From the NCBI GenBank assembly GCA_943846595.1, contig OX044355.1:868001-932000 (forward strand): a DNA stretch of 64,000 nt, given 5' to 3'. How positions within the stretch are numbered: position 1 is the first letter of the stretch; each line of letters opens with the position of its first letter. This stretch comes from an uncultured Polaribacter sp. GTDB taxonomy: Bacteria; Bacteroidota; Bacteroidia; Flavobacteriales; Flavobacteriaceae. Positions 43,559 through 50,574 of this stretch are shown in pieces. The notes under the pieces are model-generated. The model made no database searches. It had not been told where the DNA came from and saw only the letters and a program-made list of their open reading frames with translations. Position numbers and translations under genes: made by a program.

Positions 43559-43605
43559 TAAAAGAAACAAACCCTACTAAATTAATAGTAAGAGTATTTA
43601 ATGGG
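43559..43605. repeat. Type B terminator fragment
   Basis: AAAGAAACAAACCCTACT and AATTAATAGTAAGAGT match the right half of type B repeat B3 (48794-48840). It links the recombinase-tail array to the type B region. Confidence 0.55.
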
Positions 43606-43619
43606 TTTTATATTATTCA

Positions 43620-43781
43620 TCAAAAGCCTGACCCCGGATCTGATGGGCTTTGTGCCTGTGCTTTTTTAGGATTTAGTATTATATAGGTTCCAATAGCAGT
43701 CAAGGCTGCATATTTACCAATCTTTTTTAGAGCGTCTTTACGTGAAATATCCTCTTTGTTTATTTCTTTTTGATTATTCAT
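43620..43781 (-). CDS. Small Tat-like leader protein (53 aa)
   Basis: The ORF reads MNNQKEINKEDISRKDALKK, then a hydrophobic segment (YAALTAIGTYIIL), AQAQ and a short tail ending SDPGSGF. SRKDALKKI before a hydrophobic stretch resembles a Tat-type or lipid-free export leader with a tiny mature part. It lies 19 bp downstream of the T9SS protein on the same strand, so co-expression is likely. Not previously called by length-filtered methods, probably. Confidence 0.6.
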   Translation of the reverse strand: MNNQKEINKEDISRKDALKKIGKYAALTAIGTYIILNPKKAQAQSPSDPGSGF

Positions 43782-43799
43782 TATTGTAAGATTAGATAG

Positions 43800-45992
43800 T
43801 TATTGAATAATTATTTTCTTGTTTATTGTGTCTTTCTCCGTAGCAAGTTTTAGAATATATAGGCCCAGGTGAAGGTTGTTCAATTTGATATCATTGACAC
43901 CGTTTCCTTCAAAAGAGGTTTTCAACACCTCTTTACCTAAAATGTTATAAATTTGAACAGTAGCTTTGCCATTTTGTACTCCAACAATCCTTAGGTTCTG
44001 GTTACTTGATTTATAAATGCTAATATTATTGATTGCTCCAAAGTCATCAGCACTCAAAACCCCTGATGAGGTATGCAAGTAAAAGCGTCCAATTCCAGAA
44101 AGACTATTATCAAGTGTAGTACTAAAATTAGCATCAGCATTTAATAACGTAAAACTATTGTCTTGTTTGTCTTCGAGATATATATTTACTCCTTCAGGAA
44201 AGTTATTTGTTGAGGCATCTATTGTAATGGCAGATCCTGAGGCAGCATTTACACCCAAAGGAACAATCATATTTTCATAATTGTTGGTTGGTAAAGATTG
44301 TACCTGATAATTCTGTCCTTCACTATCTGCTACTAAATGAGTGTAAATAGCTAACGGATTAGAAACTCCATTAAATAACTCTCCCTCATAACCAACATCA
44401 AAACCAGTAGTCATATTTTCTATATAATAAATTTTAGCCTCTCTTGCATCTGTTTGGTTAGAGATCGTTAGATAAATTTCTGGTCTGTTTTCTGTTCTTT
44501 GAAAAGTTCCTCCACTACTAGCTTGGTTAGATTCAGTAAAGTTAAACGTACCTCCAGCGACATTTGCTTTCACAAAAAATCCTTGTGAAGGAGCTATTAC
44601 CATAGCATCTTCAACTGTTTTTACTTCATAAGCTCCACTAGTACCTGTTGCTTGATTCCAGATCCACAGCGTTTGTGTTTCTGAAACAGCAGCTTCATTA
44701 TTTAAAAAAGTTTCACTAGCAATGTGAGATGTATAAGGATTCCCTAAAAGATTAAAACGATTTCCAGCATTAGAGAGTGCCACATCAACACCAGCATCAG
44801 CAACATTTAATGTTCCTGTAAAAGAAACATCTCCTGTAGCGCTTCTTTTTACAGAATACCCATTTCCTGGAGTAAAAGTGGCAGTTTCACCACTCTGCAT
44901 ATAATCCCAAGAATCATCAGAAGTTACATATGGTGCAATTCCTCTAGAGTTAGTATTTTCTGTGCTTGAAGCTATACTGTTAGCAGTTACATAAGCATCA
45001 TCATACGTTTCACCTGAAACTGGTGAAGAAACCAAGTACCAGTTGGTGCTGGCTAAATTTCTCTTATAAGTTACGTTTCCTGAAGATATACCCGAGACTA
45101 TTAAAGAACCATCACTATTAATGGTTAGACCGTCAGGTTCAGTAATAGTTAAATCATTTACAGAAACATTTGTTGATCCATCAATTATCGGGGCATTTGT
45201 CACATCTGGGATAGTCACATTATCTGAGCTTGAAGGCACGCCACTATCCCAGTTTTCTGAAGTTGCCCAGTCAGAATTGGAACTACCAGTCCAGGTGATT
45301 ACAGAAGGTACAGATTGAGTAATCATAATATTATCTAAATATATTCCTTCCGCTTGTGATGTAAGACCATTAAACTGCAATTTAATATCTAATGTAGAAT
45401 TACTAGTAAGTGAAATTGAATTAGTTGTAAATGTTTTAAAATTTGAGGACGAAACATTACAACCCGAACTACTACTACCTGTAATTAAAGCTGGCAAAGT
45501 ATTTTCGGTACTGCAATCTCCCTCACCATCAAAATCTATATCTAATGCAGCTGGCGTATTGAATTCGCTTCCATCTTCCGTGTTTTGAATCCACATAAGA
45601 TTCTGATATGTTCCACCATCTATAGAATATGTAATAAGTAACTCATCTGTATCATCCCAGTCATTGAAATGGCGTGTTGTCATATCTATTGAAAATATAA
45701 AGGCTGTAGCTCCCGATACATCAATCTGATTCAGATTCAAATATGGATTTGGTGCCGAAGAAGGAATATCCTCAGCTGCCCAATAATAACCATCCTGATT
45801 TGTAACGCTAGGAAGATTATAATTAGCTCTATTAAATAAAACTCTGTAAGAACCAGAACTCCCTGTAGTTGTTGAAGGTGAATAACCATCTAATTCATTC
45901 TCAAAATCTATAGTTGTTACTAATTGCCCATAACTAATATTAGAAATTAGTAAAAAGCAAAAAAAGATTTTTTTTAAGTAATTTTGTTTCAT
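43800..45992 (-). CDS. T9SS-secreted surface protein (array cargo)
   Basis: The 730-residue product has a signal peptide (SNISYGQ), an N-terminal beta-sandwich region (FENELDGYSPSTTTG, then YLNLNQIDVSGATAFIFSID), a central extracellular region with WTGSSNSDWATSENWDSGVP, and a type A T9SS sorting domain at the end (VQIYNILGKEVLKTSFEG, then LGLYILKLATEKDTINKKIIIQ split by the usual loop). It is the largest cargo in the array, lying between R11 and R12. It is exported across the outer membrane and probably anchored or released there. Binding partner unknown. Confidence 0.82.
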   Translation of the reverse strand: MKQNYLKKIFFCFLLISNISYGQLVTTIDFENELDGYSPSTTTGSSGSYRVLFNRANYNLPSVTNQDGYYWAAEDIPSSAPNPYLNLNQIDVSGATAFIFSIDMTTRHFNDWDDTDELLITYSIDGGTYQNLMWIQNTEDGSEFNTPAALDIDFDGEGDCSTENTLPALITGSSSSGCNVSSSNFKTFTTNSISLTSNSTLDIKLQFNGLTSQAEGIYLDNIMITQSVPSVITWTGSSNSDWATSENWDSGVPSSSDNVTIPDVTNAPIIDGSTNVSVNDLTITEPDGLTINSDGSLIVSGISSGNVTYKRNLASTNWYLVSSPVSGETYDDAYVTANSIASSTENTNSRGIAPYVTSDDSWDYMQSGETATFTPGNGYSVKRSATGDVSFTGTLNVADAGVDVALSNAGNRFNLLGNPYTSHIASETFLNNEAAVSETQTLWIWNQATGTSGAYEVKTVEDAMVIAPSQGFFVKANVAGGTFNFTESNQASSGGTFQRTENRPEIYLTISNQTDAREAKIYYIENMTTGFDVGYEGELFNGVSNPLAIYTHLVADSEGQNYQVQSLPTNNYENMIVPLGVNAASGSAITIDASTNNFPEGVNIYLEDKQDNSFTLLNADANFSTTLDNSLSGIGRFYLHTSSGVLSADDFGAINNISIYKSSNQNLRIVGVQNGKATVQIYNILGKEVLKTSFEGNGVNDIKLNNLHLGLYILKLATEKDTINKKIIIQ

Positions 45993-46101
45993 AGTTTTTT
46001 TATCGTTAATTTTAAATAAATGAATAATTATTTACGAATTATATTCAAATCTAAGAATAAATAACTAGAATAAACTATTAATTGCAATAAACAAGTAATG
46101 G

Positions 46102-46338
46102 ATGTTAGACTATTTTAAGAAACTTTGGAGTCGTTTTAAAAAACAATCAAATATACTTGAACAAGGACAGACACTATACTCTTTTAGACACTCGGGAGCT
46201 ATAGAAATCTTTAAGAGAACTGGGTCTATAACCAAGCTACAGAAAGCTATGGGACATTCATCTATAAATGTTAGTTTAACCTATTTACGAGGGTTAGAAA
46301 TAACTGAATTAAAGGAGGAAGATATGCCTATTGTTTAG
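46102..46338 (+). pseudogene. Tyrosine recombinase C-terminal fragment (repeat R12)
   Basis: An ATG at 46102 opens a 78-residue frame: MLDYFKKLWSRFKKQSNIL, LYSFRHSGAIEIFKRTG, AMGHSSINVSLTYLRGLEIT, ELKEEDMPIV. The box II RH, the GHSS histidine and the TYLRG tyrosine are all present, but the first catalytic arginine and the whole N-terminal domain are missing, so it cannot be an active recombinase alone. It is the second-longest tail and nearly closes the array. Subtype EITE. Confidence 0.85.
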
Positions 46339-46585
46339 AACTTTCACTCTCCACTTTTCGAGCTCTGTGGTCGTAGACACCAAACATTATAATTCCTGAA
46401 ACCATCCCAAAATAACTAAACAAAAAAGACAAGCCACCAAAAGCTGAAATAGTTGTCACATCTTTGTGTACCTCTATCCTTGCGAAATCATAGCTTAATA
46501 CAACAAGAGTTGGTATTAGTAGTATAAAACAGATTAGCATTAACCAGATTGTTTTATTTCTTTTCTTCCTCCAAATATTTTCCAT
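46328..46585 (-). CDS. Small two-helix membrane protein (array cargo)
   Basis: From the ATG at 46585 (MENIWRKKRNKTIW) the product has 85 residues and two transmembrane segments. Its last residues SKQ and stop TAG are encoded antisense to R12. The - strand -7 box TATATTTG (46613-46620) abuts R13. A longer frame starts only with TTG at 46615 and would overlap that box. Confidence 0.65.
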   Translation of the reverse strand: MENIWRKKRNKTIWLMLICFILLIPTLVVLSYDFARIEVHKDVTTISAFGGLSFLFSYFGMVSGIIMFGVYDHRARKVESESSKQ

Positions 46586-46622
46586 ACTGTACGATTTTAT
46601 AGTTAGTTTACCCAAATATAAG

Positions 46623-46695
46623 AAATGTTAGCTTAACCTATTTAAGAGGTTTAGAAATAGCTGAACTAAAGGAAGAGGATATGCCTATGGTTTAG
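46623..46695 (+). repeat. Recombinase-tail repeat R13, last of the array
   Basis: NVSLTYLRGLEIAELKEEDMPMV plus stop (S codon AGC), EIAE subtype, intact frame. Confidence 0.87.
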
Positions 46696-47093
46696 TTACA
46701 GTCAGAGCTTAACCTCCAAAGTTTACCACTATTTTCAAAATATATTTTACCCCCATCACATTCAAATGTAACTATCTCTTGTATTCCATCTATGATTACA
46801 GTATATCCATCATATGTATAAGAATCGGTACCTGGGATTCTATCTGAACTATCTAATGAGTTCCAAAATGCATCAGTACAAGGATTAACCCCATTACAGT
46901 CTCCGTAATATGTGTATCTTTTTCCATCTAAATATTCATACATTGTATTTGCATCTGTTCTATTTTCAGATGGCGACCATAGCCATTTACCTTCAACTGT
47001 ATAAGCTGGTAATGGGTTGTCTTCTGAATCGTTTTCACAACCCATAACAAAAAGAGCAAAGAATAATGGTGCTAAAATTTGTTTAATTTTCAT
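46692..47093 (-). CDS. Small lipoprotein, paralogue of the 37.9-kb lipoprotein
   Basis: From the ATG at 47093 the product has 133 residues: lipoprotein signal (FALFVMGCENDSE), YTVEGKWLWSPSE, a Cys-rich middle (GDCNGVNPCTDAFW) and the end WRLSSDCN. Signal, GKW motif, FECDGG motif and C-terminus match the 133-residue lipoprotein in the R3 unit. The stop TAA comes from R13. Its start overlaps the stop of the next gene by 11 bp, implying coupling. Confidence 0.72.
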   Translation of the reverse strand: MKIKQILAPLFFALFVMGCENDSEDNPLPAYTVEGKWLWSPSENRTDANTMYEYLDGKRYTYYGDCNGVNPCTDAFWNSLDSSDRIPGTDSYTYDGYTVIIDGIQEIVTFECDGGKIYFENSGKLWRLSSDCN

Positions 47094-47580
47094 ATCTGCT
47101 GTTTTTGAGGAATCTAGCAATTTTAGTAAATTTAGTCATATCATCATAGAATTTTGCTGATGGCTCTTTGTAAGAAGGGCAAGATTGTAAAATTTTAGTA
47201 CTTTCTTCTGAAGACATAACAGAATCTTCACGGTCTTCAAAATACTTATCAGTTAAATTTTCCAAATTATCCATTTTTCTTGCACATAGTAGTATTTCTT
47301 CCACTATATTATTATCGAGTCTTTCTAAATTAAGTGAAGAAGGTAATCTATTAAAATAATTTTTTTTAGCATCGGATTCACCGGGCTCTTGTTCAATTAA
47401 ATAGGGTATGGATTCAAACTTATTTACCAACTCAATAATTTCGTTCTGCATTTGAATAGAGGTCTTATAGAGAGAACATATTTCTTTCTTTGAACTATTG
47501 GCATCTGTTCCAACAGAATTTCCACAACTGATAACTAAAGCTGTAAATAAAAAAGCTACTAAAATTTGTTTGATTCTCAT
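47083..47580 (-). CDS. Lipoprotein with shared 5' block (165 aa)
   Basis: The product has the lipoprotein signal MRIKQILVAFLFTALVISC, identical to the one at 47.7-48.1 kb, then an unrelated helical body with four cysteines (KEICSLYKTS, LLCARKM, QSCPSYKEP). It lies upstream of the 133-residue lipoprotein and overlaps it by 11 bp. No known domain is recognised. Confidence 0.65.
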   Translation of the reverse strand: MRIKQILVAFLFTALVISCGNSVGTDANSSKKEICSLYKTSIQMQNEIIELVNKFESIPYLIEQEPGESDAKKNYFNRLPSSLNLERLDNNIVEEILLCARKMDNLENLTDKYFEDREDSVMSSEESTKILQSCPSYKEPSAKFYDDMTKFTKIARFLKNSRYEN

Positions 47581-47715
47581 ATTGTTTGTTTTTAGATTGA
47601 TTGTAAATACAATTAATTCCTAATAACTGAACTTATTGGTAAAGGAATATTAACTGTAGTTACTTTGAAAAAGAAAACCCCTACATTTTGTAAGGGTTTT
47701 TAAAGTATTTTAAAA
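47581..47715. repeat. Type B intergenic repeat B1
   Basis: Contains AATTAATTCCTAATAACTGA, a GGTAAAGG.ATATTAACTGTAG segment and a bidirectional terminator (CCCCTACATTTTGTAAGGG, then TTTTTAAAGTATTTTAAAA). One side supplies the promoter region of the 165-residue lipoprotein, the other the terminator of the gene to its right. Confidence 0.8.
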
Positions 47716-47728
47716 TAGCTAAAGAAAC

Positions 47729-48082
47729 TTATTTAAAAATTTTTCTTAGTTTTCTTGTTTTTTCAATTTTCTTTTTCCCAGTTTCAAAATTAGGGCATTT
47801 TTTAAAAGCTTTCTCACTAAAATCAGATTCTTTTATGTAATCTTCAATTTCTTCTGCTTTTTCTCCTAAGGACTTGTATTCCTTTTTTTGTTCTTCTGAA
47901 GCTCCCTCTTCAGAATCGACAGCTTCTCCTAATTCCAACATTTCATCCGCAACTGTAACAAAAGCATCTACTGCTTCGCATTCTGTTTTTAATTCACTTA
48001 CATCAATGTCTTTTGCTTTGTTTCCACAACTGATAACTAAAGCTGTAAATAAAAAGGCTACTAAAATTTGTTTGATTCTCAT
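47729..48082 (-). CDS. Lipoprotein with shared 5' block (117 aa)
   Basis: The signal MRIKQILVAFLFTALVISC is identical to the preceding lipoprotein, and the DNA around it and its leader matches over about 70 bp with one or two differences. The mature part is a different, highly charged helical sequence (TVADEMLELGEAVDSEEG, YKSLGEKAEEIEDYIKESD). The -7 box TATATTTG is at 48106-48113. Function unknown. Confidence 0.65.
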   Translation of the reverse strand: MRIKQILVAFLFTALVISCGNKAKDIDVSELKTECEAVDAFVTVADEMLELGEAVDSEEGASEEQKKEYKSLGEKAEEIEDYIKESDFSEKAFKKCPNFETGKKKIEKTRKLRKIFK

Positions 48083-48220
48083 ATTGTTTGTTTATAGATT
48101 GATTGCAAATATAATTAATTCCTAATAACTGAACTTATCGGGAAAGGGACATTAACTGTTGTTACTTTGAAAAAGAAAACCCCTACATTTCTGTAAGGGT
48201 TAAAAGATATTTAAAATGGG
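48083..48220. repeat. Type B intergenic repeat B2
   Basis: The fullest copy: TATATTTG box on the - strand, TAATTCCTAATAACTGAA, GGGACATTAACTGTTGTTAC and the CCCTACA-TTTC-TGTAAGGG hairpin. Confidence 0.82.
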
Positions 48221-48221
48221 A

Positions 48222-48698
48222 TTAATTTATTCTTTTACCGTTTTCGTCATAGTATTCATATAAACCAGATGGTATTCCGTCTTTATAGTTTATTTTACCT
48301 CTTAACTGACCGTTTTTATAATATTGTTCTACTAAACCATCTTCTTCTCCGTCTTTATAGTTGGTTTTATAATTTAACTGACCGTTTTTATAATAAGATT
48401 CATATAAACCATCTTGTTTTCCGTCTTTAAAGTTTTCTTTATAATCTAACTGACCGTTTTCGTAATAAGATTCAAATAAACCATCTTTTTTTCCCTCTTT
48501 ATAGTTATGTTTAAATCGTAACTGACCGTTCTCGTAATTTTCAAAGATTTCCCCAGTAAAAGGTGTTCCCTTGTAATAAGTTATTCCTTTTCTTGTCTCA
48601 ATATATGACTTCTCTTTTTTACCGTCAATACTTTTAGTACAACTTGCAAATAATATAAAACAAACTAATACTGTAATACTTCTTTTTAATGTTTTCAT
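48222..48698 (-). CDS. Lipoprotein with five MORN/YwqK repeats
   Basis: The 158-residue product has a lipoprotein signal (FILFASCTKS) and about five copies of a 23-residue repeat (YYxNGQLxxKxNYKDGxxDGL), ending YDENGKRIN. Proteins of this kind are often labelled YwqK-family antitoxin; nothing here is a toxin. It lies between type B repeats B2 and B3, with its -7 box TATATTTG at 48719-48726. A decayed remnant of a similar gene lies beyond repeat B4. Confidence 0.75.
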   Translation of the reverse strand: MKTLKRSITVLVCFILFASCTKSIDGKKEKSYIETRKGITYYKGTPFTGEIFENYENGQLRFKHNYKEGKKDGLFESYYENGQLDYKENFKDGKQDGLYESYYKNGQLNYKTNYKDGEEDGLVEQYYKNGQLRGKINYKDGIPSGLYEYYDENGKRIN

Positions 48699-48718
48699 AA
48701 TGTGGTGTGTTATGTCTT

Positions 48719-48840
48719 CAAATATAATTAATTTCTAATAACTGAAGATATCGGTAAAGGGACATTAACTGTTGTTACTTTGAAAAAGAAAACCCCTACT
48801 AAATTAATAGTAAGAGTTTTTAAAGTATTTTAAAAATGGG
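48719..48840. repeat. Type B intergenic repeat B3
   Basis: Same order as B2, with ACTGAAGATATCGGTAAAGG and a terminator loop in which TTTCTG is replaced by AAATTAATAG. Confidence 0.8.
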
Positions 48841-48842
48841 TG

Positions 48843-49481
48843 TTAATTCATTAACTCACCATTTTTGCTTTGATATTTATCAGATAATACTTTTCCAATC
48901 TTCTTCTTGTGTCTTTTTCCTTGAAAGCGGCAAATATTCATATCCGAAAGGTCATCTTTTATAGTAATCACCAACTCTTTAGTTTTAGCTATTTTTTTTA
49001 TAATTTCTAGTCCCCCTAATTTCTCATCAGTATCAACATTAGTCAACTCTTCAAAATAATAATTATTATATGCAGTAGTATAAGATTCATTAGTTTGCTT
49101 CTTTTCGGAATATTTTTCCATTTTACCACCCATATCAAATTTTGTTACTTTCCATTTTTTATTTTTTTTATCACTTTTAAATATTAAAAAAACTTCTAAA
49201 TTTTCAGTAGGAGTATCACCATATTCAATGTCTTCTTTGGAGAGGTTGGATGTATATTCAAAAGTATATGCATCTTTTATAAAAATGTAGGGGTCAACAT
49301 CACTATCTTTTTTGACAACAAATATTTTTGGCTCAGAAAAAACGCCCGTAGCATAGCCCGTTAGCACAGTCATCTTATAATCCTTTTTCTGGTAATATCT
49401 ACCAATAGTTCCCGTGTACTGTGAATTTGTACTTAAACAAAATCCGAAAATAAAAAATAAACTAAATAATATTTTATGCAT
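48843..49481 (-). CDS. Hypothetical exported protein (212 aa)
   Basis: It has a signal peptide (GFCLSTNSQ) and a mixed basic body with KKDYKMTVLTGYATGVF near the start and GKRHKKKIGKVLSDKYQSK near the end. No known domain is recognised. It lies between type B repeats B3 and B4, with a 140-bp AT-rich stretch after its start that shows no feature beyond possible promoter elements. Confidence 0.6.
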   Translation of the reverse strand: MHKILFSLFFIFGFCLSTNSQYTGTIGRYYQKKDYKMTVLTGYATGVFSEPKIFVVKKDSDVDPYIFIKDAYTFEYTSNLSKEDIEYGDTPTENLEVFLIFKSDKKNKKWKVTKFDMGGKMEKYSEKKQTNESYTTAYNNYYFEELTNVDTDEKLGGLEIIKKIAKTKELVITIKDDLSDMNICRFQGKRHKKKIGKVLSDKYQSKNGELMN

Positions 49482-49627
49482 AATAAATGTTTTTTCAATT
49501 TTACAAAAATTAATAGGTTAAATATGTCCATAATCAGCCCATCAATTGATTAATATTTCACTAAAATAATAAAATAAAATTAATTTGTTTTAAGACAATA
49601 AAAGAAATTATAACCCTCCTTATTTTC

Positions 49628-49738
49628 ACTTATTCCTAACTACTGAAGATATCGGTAAAGGAACATTAACTATTGTTACTTTGAAAAAGAAAACCCCTAC
49701 ATTTCTGCAAGGGTTTTTAAAGTATTTTAAAATGGGGT
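49628..49738. repeat. Type B intergenic repeat B4
   Basis: TTATTCCTAACTACTGAAG, GGAACATTAACTATTGTTAC and CCCTACATTTCTGCAAGGG, then TTTTTAAAGTATTTTAAAA. The leftmost TATATTTG part is missing. Confidence 0.8.
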
Positions 49739-49772
49739 TAATTTATTCTTTTACCGTCTTTATAGTTTGGTT
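49737..49772 (-). pseudogene. Remnant of a MORN-repeat lipoprotein gene
   Basis: TTAATTTATTCTTTTACCG matches the last codons of the MORN gene (48222 on) and is joined directly to TCTTTATAGTTTGG, which matches its repeat units. An internal deletion between repeats has removed the rest. Confidence 0.6.
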
Positions 49773-49780
49773 TAAGGGGT

Positions 49781-50173
49781 ATGTATAACTCGGATATTGT
49801 AGCTTTAAAAGATGCTGAATATAAATGCAATGATTTCGATAAAAAAGACCCATACCTCAACATATTTAATGATGGGAACAAGTACATTATTCATAGGAGA
49901 GTAAAGACGAAAAATAGGTCAAATGATGACCTTGTAATAACAATAAACGACTACATACCTTTCTTGTTAAATAACCTTAAAAAGTTGTTTAAAATCACTC
50001 ACAAAGGAGAGAATATACTCTCCAGTAATAAACTTACTTTATTTGATTATGACTTAAATAATTTAAAGGTTCATAAACGAATTTGGGGTAGGTATCAAAA
50101 GAAATTAATTAAACTATTAGATTATAATTTTAAAACTGCCAAAGAGAAAGAATTAATAGTTGATTTCTATTGA
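49781..50173 (+). CDS. Hypothetical protein (130 aa)
   Basis: An ORF starting MYNSDIVALKDAEYKCNDFD, lysine-rich and soluble, with YLNIFNDGNKYIIHRRVKTK and KLIKLLDYNF. No domain is recognised, and no ribosome-binding or promoter motif is obvious. It lies between the last type B repeat and the tRNA gene, on the opposite strand to its neighbours. It may be a truncated gene brought in with the island. Confidence 0.45.
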   Translation: MYNSDIVALKDAEYKCNDFDKKDPYLNIFNDGNKYIIHRRVKTKNRSNDDLVITINDYIPFLLNNLKKLFKITHKGENILSSNKLTLFDYDLNNLKVHKRIWGRYQKKLIKLLDYNFKTAKEKELIVDFY

Positions 50174-50397
50174 TTATTCAAAGGTTCATTTATACGGTGG
50201 TTCCATAGCTAACGGGTGTTGGTTACAACAGCAGTTTGAGACACTTCAATTTTCAAAGTGTGCCAAATGTGTGCCAAATGCTTTGATAAAACCGTATATT
50301 TGGTTTCATCTTTGGAAGTGCTATAAAAAGAGATACGATTCAAATTGAATTGTTGAATAGTGGTTTAGAGCCTATGCTTAAAGGGAAGAGGGGCATA
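50174..50397. other. Island end stretch upstream of the tRNA terminator
   Basis: No gene is supported here. A short direct repeat GTGTGCCAAAT occurs twice in tandem (50258-50278), and GGTTTAG appears once more near 50362. These may be remnants of an integration site, but no partner copy was found at the left side of the region. Confidence 0.35.
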
Positions 50398-50398
50398 A

Positions 50399-50426
50399 AA
50401 AAAGCCCTACATTGCTGTAAGGCTTG
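50399..50426 (-). terminator. Terminator of the tRNA gene
   Basis: On the - strand AGCCTTACA, loop GCAA and TGTAGGGCT are followed by seven T. Stem and flanking TTTTAAAGT resemble the type B repeats. Confidence 0.8.
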
Positions 50427-50437
50427 GTTTTAAAGTG

Positions 50438-50511
50438 TGGTCCCACTTGGGCTCGAACCAAGGACCCTCTGATTATGAGTCAGATGCTCTAACCAGCTGA
50501 GCTATGGGACC
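50438..50511 (-). tRNA. tRNA with CAT anticodon (Met, or Ile2)
   Basis: Acceptor arms GGTCCCA and TGGGACC, anticodon loop CTCATAA (CAT), T-loop GTTCGAGCC, discriminator A, CCA not encoded. It reads as elongator tRNA-Met; a lysidine-modified tRNA-Ile2 cannot be excluded from sequence alone. The 3' end faces the accessory region. TACATTTG at 50526-50533 (- strand) is its -7 box. Confidence 0.93.
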
Positions 50512-50574
50512 GAAATATTGGTGGGCAAATGTACTATTATTTTTAAATAGTTATCCCTATAATCGAAAAAATTA

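Noticed and set aside
35192..46338. Active integrase encoded in the array
   Set aside because: Both longest fragments lack the N-terminal domain and the first catalytic arginine, and R0 has K in place of a catalytic arginine.
35192..46695. A classical integron with attC sites
   Set aside because: The repeats translate as a recombinase tail in a constant frame, lack clear paired core sites around a folded stem, and no IntI gene is present. GTTTAAC within the repeat fits RYYYAAC only by chance level.
35192..46695. CRISPR array
   Set aside because: Repeats are about 70 bp or longer, variable in length, and the intervals are gene-sized with coding content.
50160..50348. 62-residue + strand ORF beside the tRNA gene
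   Set aside because: No start context or domain; overlaps the preceding ORF and the candidate integration stretch.
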